From Opitutia bacterium UBA4506 (lineage in GTDB: Bacteria > Verrucomicrobiota > Verrucomicrobiia > Opitutales > Puniceicoccaceae), in NCBI GenBank assembly GCA_002388665.1, contig DGMY01000077.1, forward strand, positions 42,220 to 106,219: DNA of 64,000 nucleotides, in the 5' to 3' direction. The notes under the pieces were generated by a model that saw only the letters and a list, made by a program, of their open reading frames with translations, ran no database searches and was not told where the DNA came from. Position numbers and translations under genes: made by a program. Position 1 is the first letter of the stretch, and each line of letters starts with the position of its first letter. Below, one piece after another: positions 16,676 to 25,347 of this stretch.

Positions 16676-17437
16676 TTACTGAGCTAGGCCCTTAAGGGTG
16701 AGGTATTGGTAACTCTTCTCGACTGCTTCGAGCATATCACCTGAGTAGTAATCGAGCTCAACTGCCGCGAGTTCGGCATGCTCGGCAGCGTTGGCTGCGG
16801 CAACGAGATCGACGTCACCTTCTCCACAGGGGAGGAATGTGGGGCCGACGCTCATATCCTTCGCGTTGCCATCTTTTAGGTGCAACAGTCGGCCTCGATT
16901 TCCGATCTCGCGAATGAATTCCACCGGATCTATGCCGGCTCGGGCTACCCAGTAGACATCGATTTCCCAAAGGACCGTGTCGGGAGTGTTTTCTAGGAAG
17001 ACTTTGTAGGCCCGTGTTCCCTCAACCTCTTGGAGGTCAAAGTCATGATTATGGAATCCCACAAAGAGACCGTGCTTCGCAGCGTTTTCGGCGGCCTCTT
17101 GATAGAGGGCGGCCATGGCTTTTACGTGATCGAGCGAGTTGTACGCTTCGTCGCGGTTCGGTGGGATACCCGTCACGAGGTACTTTGTGCCGAGCTCTTG
17201 AGCAGTTTCAATGATCTCGTTGGTGCGGTCGCCTACTGGTAGTTCGAGGTGAGCACTGGGAGCCTTCAAGTCGTAGCGGTTCAGCGATTCCTTGTACTGG
17301 GCAACAGTGAGATTGAAAAAGCCGGCGGGCTCGACGTTGGAAAAACCGATATCGCGAATTTTTTGGAGCGTGCCAGGCAAATCTGCCGCGAGCGCTTCGC
17401 GAAGGGTGTAGAGTTGGAGTGTGATCTTGGGTGCCAT
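16676..17437 (-). CDS. Sugar-phosphate isomerase/epimerase family (TIM barrel, operon gene 3)
   Basis: Xylose-isomerase-like TIM barrel of 253 residues. ITLQLYTLREAL is the standard opening; GFHNHDFDLQEVEG and EIDVYWVARAGIDPVEFIR carry metal-binding His, Glu and Asp residues, and HLKDG gives another His. Proteins of this family isomerise or epimerise sugars, or cleave C-O bonds of 3-keto-glycosides. It is placed between two Gfo/Idh/MocA genes in the same operon, so it should act on an oxidised sugar made by one of them. Confidence 0.82.
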   Translation of the reverse strand: MAPKITLQLYTLREALAADLPGTLQKIRDIGFSNVEPAGFFNLTVAQYKESLNRYDLKAPSAHLELPVGDRTNEIIETAQELGTKYLVTGIPPNRDEAYNSLDHVKAMAALYQEAAENAAKHGLFVGFHNHDFDLQEVEGTRAYKVFLENTPDTVLWEIDVYWVARAGIDPVEFIREIGNRGRLLHLKDGNAKDMSVGPTFLPCGEGDVDLVAAANAAEHAELAAVELDYYSGDMLEAVEKSYQYLTLKGLAQ

Positions 17438-17463
17438 AAGTTAAACTGTTTAGAGGTGAATTC

Positions 17464-18639
17464 TTACTGGGATGTAGAGTCGGTGAGGGACGTCCAGGAC
17501 GCGTTGTTCTGAGAGCTTTCTACTACTGCCTGAATAAAAGCCATGCCGCGCACACCGTCCTGAATGGAGGGGTAGTCGGTTGCATAAAGAGGGGCCTCTG
17601 TTCCGAACCGTTCCGCTGCAATATCTGCTGCGAAGTTGCGGTAGATATTAGCAAAGGCTTCGAGGTATCCCTCCGGGTGACCTGCGGGCAGTCGCGTGTG
17701 ATTAGCAGCTTCTTCACACAGGTAGTCGCTGCCTGTACGTTGAATTTGAGTGGCCTCGCCCAATCGGTGAACGAGGAGAGTGTTGGGTTCCATCTGGTGC
17801 CACTCCAACCCTCCTTTTTCGCCGTAAACCCGGATGCTGAGAGAGTTCTCTTCTCCAACCGAAACCTGGGAGGCGTAGAGGATTCCCTTCGCTCCACCGT
17901 TGAATCGCAGAAGAACTGATCCGTCGTCGTCGAGGAGACGTCCGTCCACGAAACGAGTTAGGTCGGCGGCGAGCTCCTTGATCGTTAGACCCGAAATATA
18001 CTCTGCGAGGTTTTCAGCGTGCGTGCCGATGTCGCCCATGCACCCAGCGGCACCGGAACGCTTCGGATCGGTGCGCCATGAAGCCTGTTTCTGCCCCTCC
18101 TGCTCGATGGGGGTAGCCAGCCATCCCTGCGGATACTCTACTACGATCTTGCGGATCTTCCCCAGGTCCCCGTTTTTGACCAGGAACCGGGCCTGTTTCA
18201 CCATGGGATATCCCGTATAGTTGTGGGTGAGACCGTACTTCAGGCCTGTTTTCTCTACGAGGGCGGCAAGTTCCTGCGCTTCTTCCAAAGAGAGAGTGGC
18301 GGGCTTGTCGGAGAGAACGTGGAAGCCGGCGGTCAGGGCCGCCTTTGCAACGGGGAAATGAACATGGTTCGGAGTGACGATGACCACGAAGTCCATGCGT
18401 TCTCCTTCGGGGAGCGCCTTCTCGGCAGCGATCATCTCCTCGTAGTTCCCGTAGCATCGATCAGCGGGGAGAAATAGCTCCTCGCCGGACGCCCTTGCGC
18501 GTTCTGGGTCGGAAGAGAATGCCCCGCAGACCAGTTCAATCTGGCCATCAATGTTGGCTGCGATGCGGTGGACTTCGCCGATGAATGCACCTTGGCCGCC
18601 ACCGACCATGCCCATGCGAATCTTTCGGATGTGTTTCAT
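17464..18639 (-). CDS. Gfo/Idh/MocA-family oxidoreductase (operon gene 2)
   Basis: Second NAD(P)-dependent dehydrogenase of the operon, 391 residues, of a different subgroup from the downstream one. It begins KIRMGMVGGGQGAFIGEVHR, shows LSDKPATLSLEEAQEL (KP motif about residue 100) and the GDIGTHAENLAEYISG segment that supplies the active-site His in this subgroup. Spacing of 23-26 bp on either side supports co-transcription. Having two distinct dehydrogenases in one operon suggests an oxidation followed by a later reduction, as in 3-keto-sugar pathways (inference). Confidence 0.85.
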   Translation of the reverse strand: MKHIRKIRMGMVGGGQGAFIGEVHRIAANIDGQIELVCGAFSSDPERARASGEELFLPADRCYGNYEEMIAAEKALPEGERMDFVVIVTPNHVHFPVAKAALTAGFHVLSDKPATLSLEEAQELAALVEKTGLKYGLTHNYTGYPMVKQARFLVKNGDLGKIRKIVVEYPQGWLATPIEQEGQKQASWRTDPKRSGAAGCMGDIGTHAENLAEYISGLTIKELAADLTRFVDGRLLDDDGSVLLRFNGGAKGILYASQVSVGEENSLSIRVYGEKGGLEWHQMEPNTLLVHRLGEATQIQRTGSDYLCEEAANHTRLPAGHPEGYLEAFANIYRNFAADIAAERFGTEAPLYATDYPSIQDGVRGMAFIQAVVESSQNNASWTSLTDSTSQ

Positions 18640-18662
18640 TATAGGGGAGGGGTTGTGTGACC

Positions 18663-19697
18663 TTACTGGTTGCTCTTGTCGAAGGCCGCGTCGAAAGCAA
18701 GGCTGTTGGGCTTGAAGTCGATCTTTCGCACGAAGGCTGCGGCTTCAGTTCCACCGTGAACCCGGTCCATGCGGCCGTCTTCCCATTCCACGGACAGCGG
18801 CCCTGCATATTGAATGTCATTGAGGGCTACGATGATGTCCTCAAAGAGTACATCACCATGGCCGAGCGAGCGAAAATCCCAATACCGGCGCGGATCCGTG
18901 AATTCGGTATGTCCACCAAAGACTCCGACAGTGCCGTCCCCGTGACCCCACCAAACATCCTTCATGTGGGCATGGAAAATACGGTCAGGGAAATTGCGGA
19001 TAAATTTAACGTAATCGACACCCTGATACGCCAAGTGGCTCGGGTCGTAGTTGAATCCGAATCGTTTGTGGTGATTGACTGCGGCCAGAGCGCGCTCAGA
19101 CGAAGCGGTGTCGAAGGCGATTTCGGTTGGGTGTACCTCGAGAGCAAAATTGACATCCACCTCTTCGAACACGTCGAGGATGGGGATCCACCGCTTGGCA
19201 AAATCTTCGTATCCCTTGTCGAGGTATTCCTGAGACGTTGGAGGGAATGCGTAGAGTGCGCCCCAGATGGAAGAACCGGTAAAGCCGTTTACCACTGGGG
19301 GAAGGACTGCTGCATCGGGCCTGGCGTCGAAGAACTTGCGTGCGGCGCGGGCAGTATCCTTCATCGCCTCGGCGGCCCGCTGACGAACGCCCTCCGGTGA
19401 GCCGTCGCCCCAGATCGTTTCGGAAAGGATTGCTTTGTGCCGATCGTCGATCGGATCGCATATCGCCTGACCGACCAGATGATTGGACAGGGCGTGGCAG
19501 GTGAGGCCGTGCGCTTGGAGCTTTGCCCATAGGTTGGGGATGTAGCTGTCATCGCTGAGGGCCAAGTCGACATCGAAGTGATCTCCCCAACAGGCTAGTT
19601 CCACACCGTCATAGCCCATTTCTTTTACGAGGGGGAGAAGTTCGTCGATTGGAAGATCGGCCCACTGGCCGGTGAAGAGGGTAACGGGTCGTGACAT
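18663..19697 (-). CDS. Sugar-phosphate isomerase/epimerase family (operon gene 1)
   Basis: TIM-barrel protein of 344 residues, longer than its operon partner. VTLFTGQWADLP and GYDGVELACWGDHFDVD open the barrel; ALEVHPTEIAFD, NYDPSHLAYQGVDY and HAHMKDVWWG contribute metal ligands (Glu, Asp, His, His). This is the IolE/inosose-dehydratase-like or 3-keto-sugar epimerase branch. First gene of the operon, reading away from the PAS-AraC regulator, which probably controls it. No Shine-Dalgarno is clear before the ATG at 19697. Confidence 0.82.
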   Translation of the reverse strand: MSRPVTLFTGQWADLPIDELLPLVKEMGYDGVELACWGDHFDVDLALSDDSYIPNLWAKLQAHGLTCHALSNHLVGQAICDPIDDRHKAILSETIWGDGSPEGVRQRAAEAMKDTARAARKFFDARPDAAVLPPVVNGFTGSSIWGALYAFPPTSQEYLDKGYEDFAKRWIPILDVFEEVDVNFALEVHPTEIAFDTASSERALAAVNHHKRFGFNYDPSHLAYQGVDYVKFIRNFPDRIFHAHMKDVWWGHGDGTVGVFGGHTEFTDPRRYWDFRSLGHGDVLFEDIIVALNDIQYAGPLSVEWEDGRMDRVHGGTEAAAFVRKIDFKPNSLAFDAAFDKSNQ

Positions 19698-19708
19698 TCA
19701 GCAACTAT

Positions 19709-19723
19709 ACCGAATCTATCGGT
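19709..19723. promoter_or_regulatory. Palindrome in the divergent regulator/operon gap
   Basis: ACCGA and TCGGT flank 5 bp (ATCTA) in the 72-bp gap between the oxidoreductase operon and the PAS-AraC gene. A candidate operator or overlapping promoter element. Confidence 0.4.
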
Positions 19724-19769
19724 TATTGACAATGCCCGGAATCTCCCAAAATTGTGCAGAATCCGTCAA

Positions 19770-20513
19770 ATGAAGCTCCCTCCTAAATCCTCCGAACGAT
19801 CGGGTTCGATCGACCTGAACGCGTTCTTGGATCGTCCGCTCTGGGACTTGCTGGATGAGGTGATCTACTGGATCAAGGATGTTGATGGTCGGTTCGTCTG
19901 GTGCAACCTGGCCTTGGCGGAGTACGCGGGAATGTCGAGGGAGGAGGTTCTGGGGACGTTGGACAGCGATTTGTACTTCAACGAGCTCGCTTCGGTTTTC
20001 ATGGAGGACGATGCCTCGATTATCGCAGGGGGTCCGCCGATCCTCAATAAACCGGAGTTGGTGATGGCGGCCGAGGGCGTGGTGGGGTGGAATATGACCA
20101 GCAAGTACCCTGTGCATTCGGCTGATGGGCAGGTCATTGGAACCTATGGGATGAGTCTCCCGGTCGACCAAACCGGTCAACTGCCGGCGGATTACGCCGA
20201 TCTGGCCGATTTGGTTACTTTTGCGAGGAATGAGATTCGAAATGGTGTCGGAGTGGAGGATCTGGCGCAGCGGGCGGGAGTCTCTCAATCATCGCTGGAG
20301 CGATATATTGGTCGTCACCTTCGGATGAGTCCTCGGGAGTTGCTCCAACGGATTCGGGCGTACCGGGCGCGGCACTTGCTCCTCTCCAGTACTTTGAAAA
20401 TTGGTGAGATCGCCAACGAATGCGGTTACGAGAGTTTCTCGGCTTTCTCCCGAGCGTTTAAGAGACGGTTTGGCTGCTCCCCCGGCCGGTTTCGAAATCA
20501 GAAAATTGGGTAG
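19770..20513 (+). CDS. AraC-family regulator with N-terminal PAS domain
   Basis: Transcription regulator of 247 residues. The N-terminal 130 residues form a PAS domain (DEVIYWIKDVDGRFVWCNLALAEYAG... pattern, ending IGTYGMSLPV), unlike the cupin sensor of ordinary AraC proteins. The C-terminus (about 145-245) has two helix-turn-helix units: VEDLAQRAGVSQSSLERYI, and IGEIANECGYESFSAFSRAF followed by KRRFGCSPGRFR. The ATG at 19770 is preferred to a TTG at 19752. Divergent from the four-gene oxidoreductase/isomerase operon, its likely target. The PAS ligand is unknown. Confidence 0.88.
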   Translation: MKLPPKSSERSGSIDLNAFLDRPLWDLLDEVIYWIKDVDGRFVWCNLALAEYAGMSREEVLGTLDSDLYFNELASVFMEDDASIIAGGPPILNKPELVMAAEGVVGWNMTSKYPVHSADGQVIGTYGMSLPVDQTGQLPADYADLADLVTFARNEIRNGVGVEDLAQRAGVSQSSLERYIGRHLRMSPRELLQRIRAYRARHLLLSSTLKIGEIANECGYESFSAFSRAFKRRFGCSPGRFRNQKIG

Positions 20514-20532
20514 CTGGACCGGTAGGGTCGAG

Positions 20533-21567
20533 TTACTCCCGAGGTTCTGAAACCTGAAGGTAGTCTGCCTTGGGGCGATTCAGGTATCGCAGGTCTTCAT
20601 GCGTGATCGATATCTCGCGGGCGATGGCTTCTTGCTCGGGAGAGAGGACCAGTTCGTCGCTGACGGTCATCAGGACGAAGCGGTCAGTGCGGTCAGGAAG
20701 ACGGTTCCTGACTCGTTGGACCATGCCCAATCCGTACTGGATGTGTCCGGACCCGGCCACGACGAGAGCCGAGAACTCTTGGTGAGCTGGATCGCTGAGA
20801 AAGCGGGAAAGTGTATCGGCCATTACTTCGTCGCGGACCACTTGGGCTGCAAATATCCGATTGAGAAGGGATTCGTCCATGTGGGCGTGAACCATCATCA
20901 GAAGGTTGAGTAGCTGTTGGTAGTCGGGGTCGTCCCATTGAATCTCACTGGGTAGTTCTTCTCTCTCATCGGGTCCGATCGCCTCGATTCCTTTGCGACC
21001 AATCGTGCGAATCGTTTCGGCCCGTCCATTCAGCGCAAGGACCGGAATACCGTTGGATTGTGCCATTTCCAGTAGCGGACGATAGTCTTCATAGTTTCTC
21101 CATCGTGTGGACCAGTCGATTTCTTCGGCAAGACCATCAAAATCGAGTTCCCCGCTATTGAATCGATCAACATCCGGTTGTTGAAAATTTTCGATCTGTT
21201 CGAGGGCGAGGACCAGATTCTGTCCATTGGATTGAATGAGGTCCTCGAAGATACGGAGCTGCCAGTTGTGGTGCCGATCAAGAGTGTGGGTCTCGCCCAC
21301 ATACACGATATCTACTTGAGAGAGATCTTCGGTGACCTCAGAGAACCGGAGGGGCTCCCCTCGGTACAGGTCGAGCCAGAATGAAACTGGTTCGGAGGAG
21401 TTGTGCGAATGGGCTTCCGGACTTTCATCAGCCGTAGATAGAGACTCTGCCGAATCCATCCCGGTATGGTCGCTCTGTCGGATTTCATTCGCAACCATTG
21501 GGGTCGCTGCGAAAGTGCCGAAGGCGGAGATGATTGAAAAAGGTACGATCTGGAGAAGCTTCTGCAT
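20533..21567 (-). CDS. ChaN-like (DUF399/Tiki superfamily) protein
   Basis: About 344 residues with an N-terminal signal peptide (MQKLLQIVPFSIISAFGTFAA). The core YVGETHTLDRHHNWQL with LALEQIENFQQPDVDRF is the ChaN signature: a Glu and His pair that in Campylobacter ChaR/ChaN binds heme iron. The family also includes Tiki-type proteases, so heme binding or proteolysis are the two options. The frame is open to 21603, but the ATG at 21567 has GAGG before it and starts the signal sequence directly. The genuine C-terminus is conserved (SGHIQYGLGMVQRVRNRL). Convergent with the PAS-AraC gene. Confidence 0.8.
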   Translation of the reverse strand: MQKLLQIVPFSIISAFGTFAATPMVANEIRQSDHTGMDSAESLSTADESPEAHSHNSSEPVSFWLDLYRGEPLRFSEVTEDLSQVDIVYVGETHTLDRHHNWQLRIFEDLIQSNGQNLVLALEQIENFQQPDVDRFNSGELDFDGLAEEIDWSTRWRNYEDYRPLLEMAQSNGIPVLALNGRAETIRTIGRKGIEAIGPDEREELPSEIQWDDPDYQQLLNLLMMVHAHMDESLLNRIFAAQVVRDEVMADTLSRFLSDPAHQEFSALVVAGSGHIQYGLGMVQRVRNRLPDRTDRFVLMTVSDELVLSPEQEAIAREISITHEDLRYLNRPKADYLQVSEPRE

Positions 21568-21604
21568 GGTGCCTCGACTATTCGCAGGTCCCTGGGGGGG
21601 CATT

Positions 21605-22477
21605 TCAAGAAAGGTACGCCAATTGAAGTAGTTCCTTCAGTCGATCGGGTGCGTTGGCGGAGGACTTCGCGATGAAGCCCCGGGCGTGGGCAAAATGGAC
21701 ATCGTCCTGGGAATCGATGCGACAGAAATCGAGGGCGGGGTCGTCGTTGAAGCGGCGCAAGCCGAATCCTTCGCCCCGGCTGTCTGGATAGACTAACGCG
21801 ATCACTTCATCCGAAAGGCCCTTGTTCTCAAGGTAGCGACCAATCCCCGCCGAAGGTTCCTCGGGAAGAGGGTCTGTGCGGGGTAGAAAGAGTGCTTTGA
21901 AGGAGTCCGTCCCGGAAGTTGAGGGAATCTCCCAGATCTCGTGGTGAACATCGATGTAGTCCAAGCGCTGGCGCAAGGTGGTTATGAACTCGACGAGATC
22001 CGAACCGACCATGCGCATGACCTCCCATACCGGTTCCCCGGGCCGGTGTGAAGATTGGCTGGCGAAGCGACGAAGAAGGGTGATATCGACGGGGGAATTG
22101 AGCCGGGCCAGGGTATCGCGATCTACTCCGAGCCACTCCGCAGTGTCCTTGGGTCCCCGGCAATCAAACCACTCAGCAACCTCGAGCCATTCGCAGAAAT
22201 TCTTTGCATCGTCATAGAGTCCGAGATGTTGCAACACGAGAGAGAGTGCGCAGGTCGGCACGTGGTCCCGGGGGAACTGGTGGTGATCAAAGTTGTGCAG
22301 TGCGGGTTCGTGCTGATGACCAATATCCAGCACGGCGACCTCGGGATCGCTGAGATCCTCGACAGTTGGATCCCGGCGTTCGATGGCGACAGGGTTGTCC
22401 GCAAGAAGGACTGCGCAAGCGAGGAAATCATCTTTGTGCGCGCCGCCGGGATGGGTAATAATGGATCGAATGGACAT
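21605..22477 (-). CDS. MYG1-family protein (DHH-like metal hydrolase)
   Basis: 290 residues related to MYG1, a 3'-5' RNA exonuclease of mitochondria and nucleus in eukaryotes that also occurs in many bacteria. ITHPGGAHKDDFLACAVLL carries the first metal ligands (His, Asp) and HNFDHHQFPRD the DHH-type motif. Nothing is known of the bacterial function; a phosphoesterase acting on RNA or nucleotides is the best guess. Located 37 bp upstream of chaN-like and 55 bp after a small unknown gene, all in the same direction, perhaps co-transcribed. Confidence 0.8.
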   Translation of the reverse strand: MSIRSIITHPGGAHKDDFLACAVLLADNPVAIERRDPTVEDLSDPEVAVLDIGHQHEPALHNFDHHQFPRDHVPTCALSLVLQHLGLYDDAKNFCEWLEVAEWFDCRGPKDTAEWLGVDRDTLARLNSPVDITLLRRFASQSSHRPGEPVWEVMRMVGSDLVEFITTLRQRLDYIDVHHEIWEIPSTSGTDSFKALFLPRTDPLPEEPSAGIGRYLENKGLSDEVIALVYPDSRGEGFGLRRFNDDPALDFCRIDSQDDVHFAHARGFIAKSSANAPDRLKELLQLAYLS

Positions 22478-22532
22478 GGATCCAGTGGGGAGAGGTCGTG
22501 GAGGAGTGGCAAGCGCTTTCGCCGCGGCTGCA

Positions 22533-22814
22533 CTATTGGAGACGCTCGATCTCTTTCGCGACAGCGTCTTCTTTGCCGTTCTTAATGCGAATGAACAGCT
22601 CCTGCAGCCCTTTAGCCGATTGGGTCACCGCCTTCAAGCCACCCGGTTCGGGGCGCTGGATCTTTACCGCACCGGTTCTGCCGCCTTTGCCCAACGATTT
22701 TCCTCCGTATGAGAGGCCGATAATCACTCCCGTGACTCCGTCCAACTTTTCAATCTTTCGGATCATCTTCTGGCACTCTTTCGAGGTGCTTTGGTGTCTT
22801 CCGCGTGAGGGCAT
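22533..22814 (-). CDS. Small conserved-looking protein of unknown function
   Basis: 93 residues (77 if translated from the ATG at 22766). Mixed charge, with a glycine-rich stretch VIIGLSYGGKSLGKGGRTGAV and a C-terminal helix of Lys/Glu (NGKEDAVAKEIERLQ). No membrane segment or signal peptide. I do not recognise the family. It lies just upstream of the MYG1-like gene in the same orientation. Confidence 0.55.
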   Translation of the reverse strand: MPSRGRHQSTSKECQKMIRKIEKLDGVTGVIIGLSYGGKSLGKGGRTGAVKIQRPEPGGLKAVTQSAKGLQELFIRIKNGKEDAVAKEIERLQ

Positions 22815-23088
22815 TGAGTTGACCTATGCGAGGAGAGGACGGCGGTCAACGGGGAAGGGGACCTCCTCACGCATTGGCAGCATTCTCTGGATTCCTGCCT
22901 GTCCGGCTTTTCCCGGAAATTGAGCAATTTATTTCAAAAATAATTGGAGGGGCGGGGAATAAGCAGCTGGTCGCTGGTCTCTCAGTATTTGTGCATCGGT
23001 TCCTCCATTTCTCACCCAGTGTCCTGTACCGGACGGGGGAGGGGAGAAGCGAGGCGCACCCCAACTTCTACTGACTGAACCAACCCCT
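22815..23088. other. Gap without recognisable gene
   Basis: 274 bp between the small unknown gene and the secreted propeller gene. Both strands are open in places but show no family resemblance or sensible start, so no gene is called. It should hold the promoter of the propeller gene. Confidence 0.5.
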
Positions 23089-25119
23089 ATGAACACGAGC
23101 CATTGTCTCAAATCTCATTCATTACGCCGATTTTCGGTACTCGGAATTCTCTTCTGCGTGGCAATCTCATTTCCTTTGCGAGCCGCGACTCTCCAAGGCA
23201 CTCTCGATGTCGCGGGTGGGAAATCGAAAAAATATTCTAAAAATGTCAGCGTGACTCTATACGAAGCGACCGAGTTCGCTCCTCTGGCGCTGGCGACGAC
23301 TGAGACGAATGCTAATGGGAGCTTCCAGTTCGACATCGCCAAGGAACAATCGAGCAGCATCTTTTTTCTCTCGGCGACATTGGACTCGGGGATTCGCTTC
23401 TTGGCGATTCTCGGCGAGGAACTTCCGGCCAATGCAGCGATCAATGAGCTGACCACCGTGGCTTCCTCATACACCATGGCCCAATTCTTCCGGACCGGGC
23501 AGATTGCAGGAGACTCTTTTCGGCTGCGAATTGCATCGCAGATGTATCCCAATATTGTGAATCCGGCGACCGGGGAGGTGTCCGAAGTGTTGTTGAGGTC
23601 GCCGAACGCGGACCAGACCAATTCCTTACGCCTCACTCGGTCCCTGGGAAATGTTTTGAATGCGACAGTGCGAAATACGACCGCGCTCACTTTCTTCCTG
23701 CAGGCGACTCCCGATGAATATGGCCGTTCGCCGCATGACACAGCCGAAGCTCTCGCCAATCTGGCAAGGGACCCATCGGAAAATGCTTCCTGGATCTACT
23801 CGATGTCAAAGTACGAGCGTGTGTTCACGCCGGACTTGAATGAAGAGCCCGATAACTGGTCAGTCACGGTCAAAGTGAACCGAACTGGGCGAGAGGACGT
23901 CTTTTTTGGCGGGGCTGCGAATGTTGCGTGGGATTCCCGTGGATACGCGTGGGTGGCGAATAACGTCGTTCAAGGGACCCCGAATTCGACCGAATACAAT
24001 GTCGTGTTAAAGCCCGACGGCACTCCTTCCGATGGAACAAACGGTACGCCACGGTCCCCCATTAGTGGTGGCGGACTGCTCGGCGTGGGCTGGGGGGTGA
24101 CCGTGGACCATAATGACACGGTGTGGTTTGGAAATTTTGGATGGGGAACGCCGAAGAGCAAAACCTTTCCTTCACGCAAAGAGGGTGGGCCGGCCGGAGC
24201 CGGTTCCGGGAGTGTCTCTCATTTTCTGTTGGATGGTACCTCTACCTCGGAGAATGGGTACTACGGACCGTTGCGAGTTCAGGCAATCCTTCCCGATGCG
24301 AAGAACAACATCTGGATGGCGAGTCTTGGCGACACCAACCGGAATAAGGGAACCGGTGTATGGGTCTATAAAAATGGAGATCCTGACGACGTCGTGTCGT
24401 CTACAGTGAACTGGAAGAATGCGCCTTTTGGTGTGGCCCCGGTTCCCGATGGGGATGCGGCTTGGGTTACTTTCTCGGGTGGGCTGGCTGGTGAGAACCA
24501 AAGTTATCTGGCACGGTATGAGTTGACGGGTGAAAATACATTGGAACAGACCTTTCTCGAACCACTTGGTAATACACTCAAAACGGTTATCGTGGACTAC
24601 TCTGGAAATGCGTGGGTTGCGTCGCAGGGAGACAGCCTTATCTATGTTTATAGTCCGGAAGGAGATCCCATCGGAAGTTATTCCGGCGGCGGCGTGTTTG
24701 GCCCATGGGGGCTGTGTGTCGATGGTGAAGGAAATATCTGGGTTTCGAATTTTGGAGATATTTCACTCTCGAACGATTATTCCTACGGTAGAGTGTCTAA
24801 ACTCTGCGGTTCGAATCCGGCCGCTTGGCCCGAGGGTTTGACGATGGGAGATGCGATCTCTCCCGACTCGGGTTATACCGTTCCGAGTGCCGGGAGTGAG
24901 GTGTTGTTGCCGAACCGTGATCCATTGTACGGTAAGAATGCGCCCCCGAGCTATAAGCCGATGATGCGGCAAACCAGCGTGCAGATTGATCCGGCCGGTA
25001 ACTTGTGGTCGATCAATAACTGGAAGCCGCGCTTTGATGTCGATGCGACGGTCAATCCCGGTGGGGACGGAATCATAATCTTTGTTGGTCTGGCTCCACC
25101 CCCTCCCTTGCAGTTCTAG
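23089..25119 (+). CDS. Secreted NHL/Vgb-like beta-propeller protein
   Basis: 676-residue exported protein. A signal peptide (about 1-32, ending FPLRA) is followed by a carboxypeptidase-regulatory-like beta-sandwich (33-105: TLQGTLDV... VSVTLYE ... GSFQFDI). From about 265 on, repeated blades end in the propeller pattern 'D..G..W...': WDSRGYAWVAN, DHNDTVWFGN, DAKNNIWMAS, PDGDAAWVTF, DYSGNAWVAS, DGEGNIWVSN, DPAGNLWSIN. This matches Vgb/SMP-30/NHL-type propellers. The active-site residues of a lyase cannot be confirmed. First gene of the carbohydrate island; whether it shares that regulation is not shown. Confidence 0.75.
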   Translation: MNTSHCLKSHSLRRFSVLGILFCVAISFPLRAATLQGTLDVAGGKSKKYSKNVSVTLYEATEFAPLALATTETNANGSFQFDIAKEQSSSIFFLSATLDSGIRFLAILGEELPANAAINELTTVASSYTMAQFFRTGQIAGDSFRLRIASQMYPNIVNPATGEVSEVLLRSPNADQTNSLRLTRSLGNVLNATVRNTTALTFFLQATPDEYGRSPHDTAEALANLARDPSENASWIYSMSKYERVFTPDLNEEPDNWSVTVKVNRTGREDVFFGGAANVAWDSRGYAWVANNVVQGTPNSTEYNVVLKPDGTPSDGTNGTPRSPISGGGLLGVGWGVTVDHNDTVWFGNFGWGTPKSKTFPSRKEGGPAGAGSGSVSHFLLDGTSTSENGYYGPLRVQAILPDAKNNIWMASLGDTNRNKGTGVWVYKNGDPDDVVSSTVNWKNAPFGVAPVPDGDAAWVTFSGGLAGENQSYLARYELTGENTLEQTFLEPLGNTLKTVIVDYSGNAWVASQGDSLIYVYSPEGDPIGSYSGGGVFGPWGLCVDGEGNIWVSNFGDISLSNDYSYGRVSKLCGSNPAAWPEGLTMGDAISPDSGYTVPSAGSEVLLPNRDPLYGKNAPPSYKPMMRQTSVQIDPAGNLWSINNWKPRFDVDATVNPGGDGIIIFVGLAPPPPLQF

Positions 25120-25121
25120 GG

Positions 25122-25133
25122 CGGGAGCTCCCG
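25122..25133 (+). terminator. Palindrome after the propeller gene
   Basis: CGGGAGCTCCCG is a perfect 12-bp palindrome three bases after the stop codon. It lacks a loop and T-run, so termination is uncertain. Confidence 0.3.
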
Positions 25134-25240
25134 TTGAGAATGCGAGATCTCACGTTTTCGATCTCTGCTGGTCGACCGCGTTCGTCACCCCAATCGAGCT
25201 CTCAGAGATCGAAGGGACGAGGGTTCCGGGAATCGAGTCG

Positions 25241-25251
25241 CTATTCGCAAC
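25241..25251 (+). promoter_or_regulatory. Island motif copy A (CTATTCGCAAC) upstream of GH16
   Basis: Coding-strand CTATTCGCAAC, 96 bp before the GH16 start. Copies B, C and D of the same element precede three other units of the island in the same orientation. Here it is part of a looser palindrome, CTAT..C.C to G.G.ATAG (25241-25259). Confidence 0.55.
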
Positions 25252-25347
25252 GAGCATAGTATTGCGTAGGGGGACCGGTTACAGGTTACCATTCATATGC
25301 GGTGGAAACTTCCTGTTGCCGCCCGTTTCCCTACCATATCTCATACT

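Noticed and set aside
21571..21583. Partial copy of the island motif (CTATTCGCAGG) near the chaN-like start
   Set aside because: Only eight bases of the core match, it is in the opposite orientation relative to the gene, and it is very close to the start codon.
22826..23074. 82-codon plus-strand frame before the propeller gene
   Set aside because: No recognisable motif, and a minus-strand frame overlaps it with equal lack of support.
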